Of a stretch of DNA of 20,638 nt, positions 8,459 through 16,163 are shown in pieces (positions within the stretch are counted from its first letter, which is position 1; every line of letters starts with the position of its first letter). A program made the translations under genes and the position numbers. The notes under the pieces are model-generated. The model was not told the origin of the DNA. It searched no databases and worked only from the letters and a program-made list of their open reading frames with translations. Source of the DNA: CAYUJH01 sp964394585 (GTDB lineage Bacteria > Bacteroidota > Bacteroidia > Cytophagales > Flammeovirgaceae); NCBI GenBank assembly GCA_964394585.1, contig CAYMYI010000072.1, forward strand, positions 1 to 20,638, given 5' to 3'.

Positions 8459-9316
8459 ATGCAAATTGGGTTTCTCGAAATTTCTTGGGTAGATATACTC
8501 GATATTCTGTTAGTTGCCGTCTTGTTGTTCAACTTATACAAACTATTGCGAGGGAGCGGCGCGCTGAAGGTCTTTTTTGGGTTCCTATCGTTATACCTGT
8601 TTTTTTTGGTAGTAAAGGCAACCGAAATGGAATTGCTTTCCGAAATTTTAGGGCAATTCATGGGGGTTGGAGTATTGGCTGCCATCATTTTATTTCAGCA
8701 AGAAATTCGGAAATTTTTGCTGTTGATTGGACGTACTACTGAGTTCCGCGATTTAGGGCTACTCGCTTTCTTAAAGGGCAACCGCGGCAATGGGAAAGAT
8801 GCGTTCAACATCACACCACTCATCGAAGCGATGAAAGCCCTCGGCAGTAGTAACACCGGAGCACTCATTGTGATTTCTCGCAACGATGACCTGCAATTTT
8901 ATGCCGAAACCGGCGATTTGCTAGATGCCGTAGTTTCAAAACGTTTACTGCTCTCTATCTTTTTTAAAAATAGCCCTTTACACGATGGTGCCGCTATTTT
9001 GTACAAAGGGCGCATTGTAGCCGCTCGGTGTATTTTACCCGTTTCTGAAAACGATAATATCCCTGCACAATTTGGGTTACGCCATCGTGCTGCTATTGGT
9101 ATTACCGAACAACACGATGTTGCCGTATTAGTAGCTTCGGAAGAAACCGGGCAGCTTTCGTTTGTGCGCCGTGGCGAAATTTTGCATAACCTTTCAGCGA
9201 TTGAACTACGCCGCAATTTAAATGCGTACCTCACAGTAAAATCGCAGGTAATTCAACCAAAAAGCCTTTCTGATCCGAAGAAACAGAAAGGCTCTCAGGA
9301 AAAAGCAACACAATAG
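8459..9316 (+). CDS. cdaA: Diadenylate cyclase CdaA (c-di-AMP synthase)
   Basis: CdaA joins two ATP molecules into the second messenger c-di-AMP, which controls potassium and osmotic balance and envelope homeostasis in many bacteria. The 285-residue protein has the expected CdaA layout: three N-terminal membrane segments (about 11-31, 37-54, 66-80) and then the DAC (DisA_N) domain. The catalytic motifs are both intact: LHDGAA with Asp176-Gly177-Ala178, and GLRHRA with Arg208-His209-Arg210. The segment ILGQFMGVGVLAAIILFQQEIRKFLL (positions about 63-88) is typical of Bacteroidota CdaA. A Lys-rich tail (about 258-285) follows the domain. No CdaR-like regulator or glmM is adjacent. The 3' end contains a hairpin that seems to terminate the opposite-strand esterase gene. 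The stop codons of the two convergent genes are one base apart. Confidence 0.95.
   Translation: MQIGFLEISWVDILDILLVAVLLFNLYKLLRGSGALKVFFGFLSLYLFFLVVKATEMELLSEILGQFMGVGVLAAIILFQQEIRKFLLLIGRTTEFRDLGLLAFLKGNRGNGKDAFNITPLIEAMKALGSSNTGALIVISRNDDLQFYAETGDLLDAVVSKRLLLSIFFKNSPLHDGAAILYKGRIVAARCILPVSENDNIPAQFGLRHRAAIGITEQHDVAVLVASEETGQLSFVRRGEILHNLSAIELRRNLNAYLTVKSQVIQPKSLSDPKKQKGSQEKATQ
9259..9293 (-). terminator. Probable terminator of the esterase gene, inside the cdaA coding sequence
   Basis: The arms AGCCTTTCTG (9263-9272) and CAGAAAGGCT (9284-9293) form a perfect 10-pair stem with an 11-base loop. On the minus strand the stem runs into TTTT (9262 down to 9259) and then GG. It begins about 25 bases after the esterase stop at 9318. 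On the plus strand no T-run follows (CTCAGG), so it should not stop cdaA itself. Confidence 0.6.
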
Positions 9317-9317
9317 T

Positions 9318-11060
9318 TTAGTACCGCCAACTGGTAAGGTCAGCACCTTCAGGGGCTGATTCTTCTATGCGCTTCATGATTTTCGGCAGGTACATGCTGT
9401 TGTACCGCAAGCGCGAAAGATAGTTGGGAAGTTCCGGGTCTCCATTCCAACAATGCTCAGCACGATCGCCATAAGCTACTTCCCCATCGTAATAAGGGTT
9501 CTTAGTATTTTCTAAGAACTCTTCCATAAGATATACAGCATTGTTGAGGTAGTAGTTATCCATATCGCCACAGTAAATATGGATTTTGCCTTGGAGTTTC
9601 GCGCCAATTTTATCCCAATCGCGTTCCATAATGTAGCGTAAATCGTAGTTTTCGCGCCAATATTCTGCTACTTGGGGGTTAATTTCGCCGGTGTATTTAT
9701 CCCAAAGCCGTTGAGGGTAGCCATCGTCGCCTAATGGCGAGTAGGTTGCTTCCCAAATATCCCACTGTTGCCCTGAACGGCTTTTTGTGCCTAAAGCGAG
9801 TTCTTTATAGTTCATATCGCGCAGCGAAGAGTTTACGTGCCCTAAGTAATCGCGGTGTCCGGGGCGCAACACCTTTTTAAAATCACTTTCATAATAATAG
9901 GCGTTTTTATCTTCGTAAATATTCACAAGAGTGTAAGCACGGAAGTCGATAGGATCGGGGCATGCGGCAAAGCATCCGTTGTATTCGTCGGGGTACATTA
10001 CTTGCACGGCGAGCGCTTCCCATCCACCCGTAGAACCGCCGTAAAGGAAACGTGCCCAGCCTTCGCCAATGCCTCGGAATTGTTCTTCGATATACGGGAT
10101 TAGCTCGTAGGTGATGGCATCGCCGTATGGCCCTTGGGCAGCAGAGTTTACAGCGTAGGAGTCGTCGTAATAAGGAGTAGGGTGTTGAATTTCAATAATG
10201 ATAACGCGAGGGAAATCAGCTCCTGTCCAATTTTTATAGAAATCGTGTGCTTCTTGCTGTACAATCTTGTTGTACCCCTCCACATTGAAGCGTTGGCTGT
10301 AGGTTGGTTCAAGGTCGGGATCGGGAGGGTTTGGACGAAATCCCCCAAAATCGCTAGGGAAATGCCCGTGGAAAATCATGAGCGGGTAGCGGGCTTCGGG
10401 GTGTTCTTCAAAACCTTCAGGTAGTAATACGTGTGCACCGAGATACATATCGCGCCCCCAAAATGCTGAAAGCTTTTCGCTTTTCATCCGAATGTGCTTA
10501 ATATACTTGGTATCTTCAGGCGGGGTAATAGGCGGAATTTCCTCTGTTAGTGTGATATCCACGGTAGCCTGTGGGGAAATCAATACTTTTGTGGGTTTGC
10601 TGTAAAAATTACCGGGTTTCCGGTTCCACTGCTGCCCTTCGCCTTTATCGGGTGGTAACTTTACGGTGTGTCCGGTTGCAAGTGTAAAGGTTTCGTAGCG
10701 GTTGAGTAGCGCTTGTACATAATACTCTCCTGCAGGAATTTCCGCTAAAGATTCAATCGGATACCCAAAGGCATCGGCACGGAAGGTCAAGGCTTCTCCC
10801 GGCTTCATCCCGTCTACATCAATCCCAAACACTAATTGCGTTTTGGGGCCATCGTTTACTTGGAAACGAGGTTCTGCCTCGTTGTTATTAGATAGCAAGA
10901 GTAGCAGGCGACCATCTTGTAGGGAATCTGTTAAAGAAGCATCGAGTTTAATGGTAAAGGTGGGAGCTTTTGGGGTGCTTTCCTGCACAGTAGGCTGGCA
11001 AGCGAAACAGCATAAAAGGCTTGCTCCCCAAAGCATAGCTTTGATAATGTTTGGTTTCAT
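9318..11060 (-). CDS. Secreted lipoprotein esterase (alpha/beta hydrolase, esterase D-like)
   Basis: This 580-residue protein is a probable surface or periplasmic lipoprotein. It has a signal peptide with Cys21 (LLCCFAC, a loose lipobox) as the likely lipidated residue. Residues about 35-180 look like a beta-rich accessory domain without motifs that I recognise. From about 190 onward it is an alpha/beta hydrolase resembling the putative esterase (esterase D) family: nucleophile Ser343 in GGSTGG, probable acid Asp499 or Asp501 in YCGDMDN, and probable base His536 in DRAEHCWNG. The substrate cannot be predicted; related domains include feruloyl and acetyl esterases and trilactone hydrolases. 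It is divergent from the broken epimerase and converges on cdaA. No carbohydrate-utilisation genes or SusC/D pair flank it. Confidence 0.82.
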   Translation of the reverse strand: MKPNIIKAMLWGASLLCCFACQPTVQESTPKAPTFTIKLDASLTDSLQDGRLLLLLSNNNEAEPRFQVNDGPKTQLVFGIDVDGMKPGEALTFRADAFGYPIESLAEIPAGEYYVQALLNRYETFTLATGHTVKLPPDKGEGQQWNRKPGNFYSKPTKVLISPQATVDITLTEEIPPITPPEDTKYIKHIRMKSEKLSAFWGRDMYLGAHVLLPEGFEEHPEARYPLMIFHGHFPSDFGGFRPNPPDPDLEPTYSQRFNVEGYNKIVQQEAHDFYKNWTGADFPRVIIIEIQHPTPYYDDSYAVNSAAQGPYGDAITYELIPYIEEQFRGIGEGWARFLYGGSTGGWEALAVQVMYPDEYNGCFAACPDPIDFRAYTLVNIYEDKNAYYYESDFKKVLRPGHRDYLGHVNSSLRDMNYKELALGTKSRSGQQWDIWEATYSPLGDDGYPQRLWDKYTGEINPQVAEYWRENYDLRYIMERDWDKIGAKLQGKIHIYCGDMDNYYLNNAVYLMEEFLENTKNPYYDGEVAYGDRAEHCWNGDPELPNYLSRLRYNSMYLPKIMKRIEESAPEGADLTSWRY

Positions 11061-11174
11061 ACGATTGCAGTTTTGTTATAGTGGTTTCTGTAAGGATATT
11101 ACGAACAAAACGCCAATTTTCCACACAAAACAGATAGAATTTAGAAATACAGGACGAATCTGCTTTGTTCGTTC

Positions 11175-11182
11175 TACTTTTG
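11175..11182 (+). promoter_or_regulatory. Candidate -7 promoter element (TAnnTTTG) before the epimerase gene
   Basis: TACTTTTG, followed by CA, is an exact match to the Bacteroidota -7 element. It lies 52 bases before the epimerase ATG at 11235, a typical distance. No clear TTTG at -33 spacing is seen. If it works, the broken gene still has an intact promoter, which would fit a recent mutation. Confidence 0.45.
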
Positions 11183-11234
11183 CAGAAAGAAGCTATCATG
11201 GCTTTTTTTATCCATATTCTTAGAAATATAAATT

Positions 11235-12209
11235 ATGAAACGAATTGTAGTTACAGGTTGTGCAGGCTTTATCGGTTCGCATTTATGCTAAGCACTATTG
11301 GCAAAAGGATGCCAGGTTGTAGGTATTGATAATTTTGATCCGTTCTACCCTAAAGAGGTGAAACAGTCAAACATGAGTGGATTTAAAGCGCACCCTAACT
11401 TTCAATTCTTTGCGATCAACTTAGTCGATTTTGAAGCAGTAGAAGATATTTTCCGACGTATCGAATCGCCCGATATCGTTGTGCATTTGGCGGCAAGAGC
11501 CGGCGTGCGACCTTCTATCGAAGACCCTCAGGGCTATATCGACTTTAATATTACTGCTACGCGTAATTTGCTCGAAATTATGCGTTCGCAAGAGATTCAA
11601 AAAATGGCATTTGCTTCTTCCTCTTCGGTATATGGCAACATGCCTGAAGTCCCTTACCATGAACAAATGGATGTATCGCAGCCTATTTCGCCCTATGCTT
11701 TTACGAAAAAAGCTTGCGAACTGATGAACTATACCTACCATCATTTGTATAACCTTGATATTGTAAACCTACGCTTTTTCACAGTGTATGGTCCTCGGCA
11801 ACGCCCCGATTTGGCAATCCATAAGTTCACTCGCCTCATTGATAAAGACCAACCCATCTCGATGTTTGGCGATGGCAGTACTTCGCGCGATTACACCTAC
11901 ATCGAAGATATCATCCAAGGGGTAGAAAAATCGATGGAATACGTTTGGGAGAACCGTGGCGTGTACGAAACCTTCAATTTGGGCAATAATGAGCCTACCG
12001 TATTAAAAGACTTGATTGCTATGCTCTACGAAGTGAATGGGAAAACGCCAAATGTACAACAGCTCCCTATGCAACAAGGTGATGTAAACCGTACCTATGC
12101 TTCCATAGAAAAGGCAAAAAAAATGTTAGGATTTCAGCCATATACGCACATTCGGGAAGGACTCGAGAAGTTTACGGCATGGTATCGGCAACAAAAAAGC
12201 AGTGTATAA
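11235..12209 (+). pseudogene. NAD-dependent sugar epimerase (UDP-glucuronate 4-epimerase-like) with in-frame stop
   Basis: This is an extended short-chain dehydrogenase/reductase that would interconvert UDP-glucuronate and UDP-galacturonate or a similar nucleotide sugar for surface polysaccharide. Reading from the ATG at 11235, the first residues are MKRIVVTGCAGFIGSHLC, with the NAD-binding GxxGxxG intact. Codon 19 (11289-11291) is TAA. After it the same frame continues without interruption to 12209: ALLAKGCQVVGIDNFDPF, RAGVRPSIEDP, SSSSVYG, the catalytic YAFTK, and RFFTVYGPRQRPDLAI, which is typical of UDP-glucuronate epimerases. A single base change, for example GAA to TAA, explains the break. 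Restarting at the TTG at 11298 would lose the NAD-binding loop and give a non-functional protein. It could also be a sequencing or assembly error. The family is certain; broken status depends on one base. Confidence 0.75.
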
Positions 12210-12259
12210 AACGTATCATTATTGAGAAGTTCACTACGATTATCAACTTGCATCTACTC

Positions 12260-13291
12260 ATGAAAAAAAGTTTATTTTGGGTCGGGCTGATTAGCCTACT
12301 AACCTCTTCGTGTATTTCGTTTAAACCCGAAGCGTTCGATTTTGCAGAGCCGGCGGCCTATCGGCAACACGAAAAGGTATCAGGCATTTCATATCACATT
12401 CACGAGATACACCCCGACACTGCCGATGCGCTATTCGACTACGAAGATTTGCGTGGAGAGGGGATTGCGCCATTTGTATTTCAGCTTAAGAATGAAAGCG
12501 AAGAAACGCTAATGTTTGAGGCTTCCCAAATTGCCGGGATGGTTACCAACGAAGAAGTTTATAAAAAAACGCGCCCTTCACCTTGGATCTATTTAATTTC
12601 CGAAGTATTTGGAGGGACTATCATTAGCTATTTGGGGGCATCTTCTCCTGTGGTAGTAGGGGCGGTATCGGCTGCAACCGTGGGCCATATTGCTTATATG
12701 CTAGGTACTAATGCAAAACGTAAGAAGCACTTAAACAACAAGGCACCTCTCGTTGCGCGCATTCCGCAAAATGTAACTGCTGACATTTTCTTTTTCATGG
12801 ATACACTGCCTATGGAAAATGCCTATTTACATGTAATCGGCGAACAATCGAAGCGCGAGTACCAATTCCCCATTCCGAGCCAGCGGCGGTTCGATGCGCG
12901 TTTCATCTACATCAATGCGGCAAAGGCTATTCGGGTGGAAGAAGGGCAAACTTGGCAGCAAATTGCTAAAACATATGACCTTACTGAAGATGAAATTTAT
13001 GAATATAATGAGGTGGTTCCTCCCCGCTTTCCTACGCTACAAGCCGGCGACACTGTATATGTTTCGAAAAAACGAGGGAAAGCCGAAGTAGCCAACCATA
13101 TTGTACAACCCGGTGAAACTATGCGCCAAATCGCACATTTATATGCCATTCGTTTAAAAGATTTACACAAAATGAACCGGATGCTCATAGGGCAAGAACC
13201 TGCCGTTGGCGAAGCCATCTATCTACGGAAAAAACGCAAAAACCCTCCTGCATTGCGTATTCGCGAAAAAGGTCCTGAGGGGGGACGTTAA
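12260..13291 (+). CDS. LysM-domain lipoprotein
   Basis: This 343-residue envelope protein has a lipoprotein signal peptide (MKKSLFWVGL, with Cys18 after LLTSS). An N-terminal domain of unknown type follows, and then a hydrophobic Gly/Ala-rich segment (about 109-148, ending in NAKRKK). The C-terminus carries two LysM peptidoglycan-binding repeats: about 224-271 (VEEGQTWQQIAKTYDLTEDE) and about 279-325 (HIVQPGETMRQIAHLYAIRL). The frame is open upstream to an ATG at 12179 inside the epimerase, but the signal peptide begins only at 12260, so I chose that start. It is probably anchored in the outer membrane while binding the cell wall. Its last bases overlap the stop of crcB on the other strand. 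It may be cotranscribed with the epimerase 50 bases upstream. The exact role is unknown. Confidence 0.85.
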   Translation: MKKSLFWVGLISLLTSSCISFKPEAFDFAEPAAYRQHEKVSGISYHIHEIHPDTADALFDYEDLRGEGIAPFVFQLKNESEETLMFEASQIAGMVTNEEVYKKTRPSPWIYLISEVFGGTIISYLGASSPVVVGAVSAATVGHIAYMLGTNAKRKKHLNNKAPLVARIPQNVTADIFFFMDTLPMENAYLHVIGEQSKREYQFPIPSQRRFDARFIYINAAKAIRVEEGQTWQQIAKTYDLTEDEIYEYNEVVPPRFPTLQAGDTVYVSKKRGKAEVANHIVQPGETMRQIAHLYAIRLKDLHKMNRMLIGQEPAVGEAIYLRKKRKNPPALRIREKGPEGGR

Positions 13292-13659
13292 CGCACAAGC
13301 CACCACCCTAGCGCACAACTGCCCAGCCCTATCAGTACGCTAAGTGCGGTATACAAAAAAGCATAGGTAGTTTCTCCGCGCTGTAACAAAAGGAAATTTT
13401 CGTATGAAAATGAAGAAAAGGTAGTAAACCCACCACAAAACCCAGTAGCTAGCAAGAGCGACCATCCTTTACTAGCCTGGGTATTTTTTGCGAGGAATCC
13501 TAACGCCATCCCGATTAGGAAACAGCCTACAATGTTGACCACAAATGTCCCTAACGGAAAAGAAGAAAATGAGGAAGTTTTCCCTATTTGTTTTCCTATC
13601 CAATAGCGGGCAACGCTGCCTAGCCCTCCCCCTAAGAAAACAAGAATGAATTGTTTCAT
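13288..13659 (-). CDS. crcB: Fluoride ion channel CrcB/Fluc
   Basis: CrcB forms a dimeric membrane channel that exports fluoride. The 123-residue protein has four hydrophobic segments and the family motifs: GGGLGSVARYW with Arg18, the conserved Asn42 in FVVNIVGCFLIG, and GFCGGFTTFSSFSYE (73-87), which holds the Phe-box and central sodium-site region. It starts three bases after the DUF4292 gene, so the two are probably one transcript. No fluoride (crcB) riboswitch was recognised upstream, as expected for the second gene of an operon. It is a single gene of full family length, so it should work as a homodimer and not as a paired heterodimer. Confidence 0.95.
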   Translation of the reverse strand: MKQFILVFLGGGLGSVARYWIGKQIGKTSSFSSFPLGTFVVNIVGCFLIGMALGFLAKNTQASKGWSLLLATGFCGGFTTFSSFSYENFLLLQRGETTYAFLYTALSVLIGLGSCALGWWLVR

Positions 13660-13662
13660 TGC

Positions 13663-14463
13663 CTATTTTTGGTCGGTAATATCCACTTTTGTATAACGAG
13701 AAGGAATACTAAAGCTGAACTTCAATGGCTTGGTAGGTAAATTTATACGGCTATAATTTACTTCTAACACCGAAATAAGCGAGCCTCGCTCATCCGTATA
13801 ATTGAGCTTCATTTTGGCAAAGTGCGGAACTTCTTGCCCTTCCACTTCTTGGAAGTCATCGTATTCAATAAGCATATCATTCTGGTTACGCCGATCGATG
13901 ATTTCTACCTTATCGACCTTATTCACATAACGATTTACAAAAAGGATAAGGTTGGCTCGGGGTTTACTAATAGAACCTTCTACTACAAAGTGTTCTTTTT
14001 CTTTTTTTACTTTATTCTTCGTTTTAGTATTCACAGGGATGTTCCCTACGATGATGGATTGCATCATGTCGAAATCGAACTGAAACTTGAATTTTTGAGA
14101 GAGGTCATCAAAACTATAGGCATAGTATTCTTTATCAAGCCTATTGATTACACGAATAGAATCGCGGGTAATTAAGGCTCGCACTCCTTCTATTCCGGTT
14201 GCTGAGCGCATCGATATCCAAATCACGCTATCTTTTTTCATGCGGATATCGGCGCTCGATTTTATCTCTTGAGCGAGGTCTTCAAAAGCGATGCGTCCCT
14301 TTGCTGCGTAGTACTCATATACGATAGGATCAATTTGCAATTCTGAAGATTTCTTGTTGCGGGTTTGAATCCCCGACCCCGAAGGTTTACACGCCACTAC
14401 GCTAAGCGAGGCGATGACTATCCATAAAATATATAATGCAGATTTGATTGAGTTTTTTTTCAT
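13663..14463 (-). CDS. DUF4292 family lipoprotein (LolA/LolB-like fold suspected)
   Basis: This 266-residue protein has a lipoprotein signal peptide ending in VVAC, with Cys25. The mature part alternates charged and aromatic beta-strand-like segments (KKDSVIWISMRSATGIEGVR, IRVINRLDKEYYAY, KVEIIDRRNQNDMLIEYDDF), the pattern of the Bacteroidota DUF4292 family. From memory, this family is usually found next to TPR-protein and murein-hydrolase genes. Here a TPR gene is immediately upstream, but a terminator separates the two. The fold resembles outer-membrane lipoprotein carriers of the LolA/LolB type, which is an inference and not shown by motifs. It is followed at three bases by crcB. The function is not established. 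Confidence 0.75.
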   Translation of the reverse strand: MKKNSIKSALYILWIVIASLSVVACKPSGSGIQTRNKKSSELQIDPIVYEYYAAKGRIAFEDLAQEIKSSADIRMKKDSVIWISMRSATGIEGVRALITRDSIRVINRLDKEYYAYSFDDLSQKFKFQFDFDMMQSIIVGNIPVNTKTKNKVKKEKEHFVVEGSISKPRANLILFVNRYVNKVDKVEIIDRRNQNDMLIEYDDFQEVEGQEVPHFAKMKLNYTDERGSLISVLEVNYSRINLPTKPLKFSFSIPSRYTKVDITDQK

Positions 14464-14562
14464 ACCAAAGAGGTGATTAAAGATGAGTTGCTACAGCTTA
14501 CCTGCAGAAAATTAAGAAATTTTGCGCGGAATGGTTGATTTACAAAATCATTGGCAATGGAC

Positions 14563-14596
14563 AAAAAAAACCTTTTGCCAACAAGTAGCAAAAGGT
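14563..14596 (-). terminator. Rho-independent terminator of the TPR gene
   Basis: On the minus strand the stem ACCTTTTGC/GCAAAAGGT (plus-strand arms 14570-14578 and 14588-14596, 9-base loop) is followed by a run of eight T (plus-strand A at 14563-14570, one shared with the stem). It begins about 50 bases after the stop of the TPR gene and separates it from the DUF4292-crcB pair. Confidence 0.8.
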
Positions 14597-14646
14597 CTTT
14601 ATCTAAACAAGATACTATTTATGATGTACCGATAGTGGCGAGTAGA

Positions 14647-16032
14647 TTATTCTTCCTCGGCGCTATTAGTTGCAGTGGCATTACGTGGATTTTGCATGTC
14701 TAAGATTTCCTCAAACATATATTGTGCGGCATTTGCGAAAGGTCCACTTCGGGCACGGGTAAAGTACGACTTAGCCTTATCAAATTCTTTAGCAGAATAA
14801 TACATGTTGCCAATGGCAAAGTTGTATTGCGACACTTTCACCGCGTTAGCTGTACGATTGCTAGGATCGCCCATTTCTATTAGAATACTAATTGCCTCAT
14901 CCATTTTACCTGTTTTATTGAGGGCAATGGCTTTAAAAAACTTTACTGAATTAATAGCTAAAGGCTGTTGTGCAAAAATTTCTAGGCACTCGTCTGCCAT
15001 AGCAATAGCCGGTTCGTATTCTTTAGAGTTAATTTTCAACTCAATTAAATGTTCGTAATCTTCGAGGAGTTGTTGGTCGTACTCATCGGTATTATTCGTT
15101 TCTTTCTTTTTAAGAATACCTGTAATAGCTTTTTTGTAGTACGCAATCATTTCGTGCTTAGGGTTCTTATGCCCTGTGATAACTGCCTGAAGTTTATTAG
15201 CACTTGGAAAGTGTTCGTCGATTCGTAGTGCCTCATCTAAATATACTTGTGCATTATCGTACTCAAAAATAGCATCGTATGCTTCAGCCATATTTGTAAA
15301 AAATTCAGGAGTTAGTTTTGCCATCAATGGTTTGAAAGAAGGTTCTCTTACATTTTCAAATGCCGCATTTTTTATGTCGAAATCGCCGAGAAAATGTGCT
15401 GCATACCCCAACTCATAATATACTTTGCTTACTACTTTTATATCGCTTGTGGCAAGCTGATCGGCAGCTTTTTGAGCACTTGTTTTTGCTTCTTCGTAGT
15501 TCCCAATTGTGTTATTCACTTTAGCATATAAATGTAAAGCATCAATATTGTTAGGAGCAATTTTTATGGCGTCTTTGGCATGTCCCAATGCAGTTTCGTA
15601 ATCGCGTTGTTTCATCAAGAAATTCACGATTTTAAACTTGGCATCGAGGCGTTCTTGGGTATCTGAAATGTTTTTTGCGATGCCATCCCATGTAGCAATC
15701 AGTTTGTCGTAGTTATTCGTACGCATGTAACAACCTACCAATTCTTTGTAGGCATCAAGGTAATCGGGTTGTACCAAAATACACTGTTCGTATGCCTCAA
15801 TAGCGCCTTCAATTTTTTGAGCTAGCCGAAGAGCTAACCCTTTATGGTAATAATACTTACCAGTAGGGTTAACAGCAATGGCATGGTCAAACTCCTGTGC
15901 TGCCTTAAAGAATTCTTTATTCTCCATCAGGGCTTTCCCGTTATTGAAGAAAGTTTCATCAATATCCTGAGCATAAGCACCTGAAAAAGCAAAAATTCCT
16001 AAGGCAAGAAAAAGAGTATACAACTTTTTCAT
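14647..16032 (-). CDS. Secreted tetratricopeptide repeat protein
   Basis: This 461-residue protein has a Sec signal peptide (MKKLYTLFLALGIFAFSGAYAQ, cleavage after about residue 21). TPR-like helical repeats fill most of its length: clear repeats start near residues 27-60 (GKALMENKEFFKAAQEFDHA), 61-94 (KGLALRLAQKIEGAIEAYEQ), about 130-195, and near the C-terminus (NMYYSAKEFDKAKSYFTRAR). No catalytic motif is seen, so it is a scaffold or adaptor in the periplasm or on the surface. It is flanked by an M61 peptidase gene 131 bases upstream and DUF4292 downstream, and has its own terminator and a candidate promoter. It ends in an acidic tail (SAEEE). The partner proteins are unknown. Confidence 0.85.
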   Translation of the reverse strand: MKKLYTLFLALGIFAFSGAYAQDIDETFFNNGKALMENKEFFKAAQEFDHAIAVNPTGKYYYHKGLALRLAQKIEGAIEAYEQCILVQPDYLDAYKELVGCYMRTNNYDKLIATWDGIAKNISDTQERLDAKFKIVNFLMKQRDYETALGHAKDAIKIAPNNIDALHLYAKVNNTIGNYEEAKTSAQKAADQLATSDIKVVSKVYYELGYAAHFLGDFDIKNAAFENVREPSFKPLMAKLTPEFFTNMAEAYDAIFEYDNAQVYLDEALRIDEHFPSANKLQAVITGHKNPKHEMIAYYKKAITGILKKKETNNTDEYDQQLLEDYEHLIELKINSKEYEPAIAMADECLEIFAQQPLAINSVKFFKAIALNKTGKMDEAISILIEMGDPSNRTANAVKVSQYNFAIGNMYYSAKEFDKAKSYFTRARSGPFANAAQYMFEEILDMQNPRNATATNSAEEE

Positions 16033-16099
16033 AATGTTCTTTTTTATATATTAAACTTAGGATTACAATTTATTTGGAAACTGCACACAGACAATCCCA

Positions 16100-16107
16100 C
16101 AAAAATA
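16100..16107 (-). promoter_or_regulatory. Candidate -7 promoter element (TAnnTTTG) for the TPR gene
   Basis: On the minus strand TATTTTTG matches the -7 consensus exactly and sits 67 bases before the TPR start codon. No good -33 TTTG was found. It suggests that the TPR gene is transcribed separately from the M61 gene. Confidence 0.4.
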
Positions 16108-16163
16108 ACGTCTATACATTGATATATATGGCACAGTGTTATCATTAATTAACACATTATTAT

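Noticed and set aside
11289..11291. TAA read as a sense codon (genetic code change or programmed readthrough)
   Set aside because: Other genes in the window end at TAA in the normal way, and no recoding signal is visible; a mutation or sequence error is simpler.
12179..12259. Earlier ATG for the LysM protein, inside the epimerase gene
   Set aside because: The lipoprotein signal peptide begins at the ATG at 12260; the extra 27 residues would place it internally.
16136..16155. Inverted repeat GTGTTA/TAACAC between the M61 and TPR genes
   Set aside because: It has six pairs, mostly A/T, with no T-tract; it could be an operator but nothing supports that.
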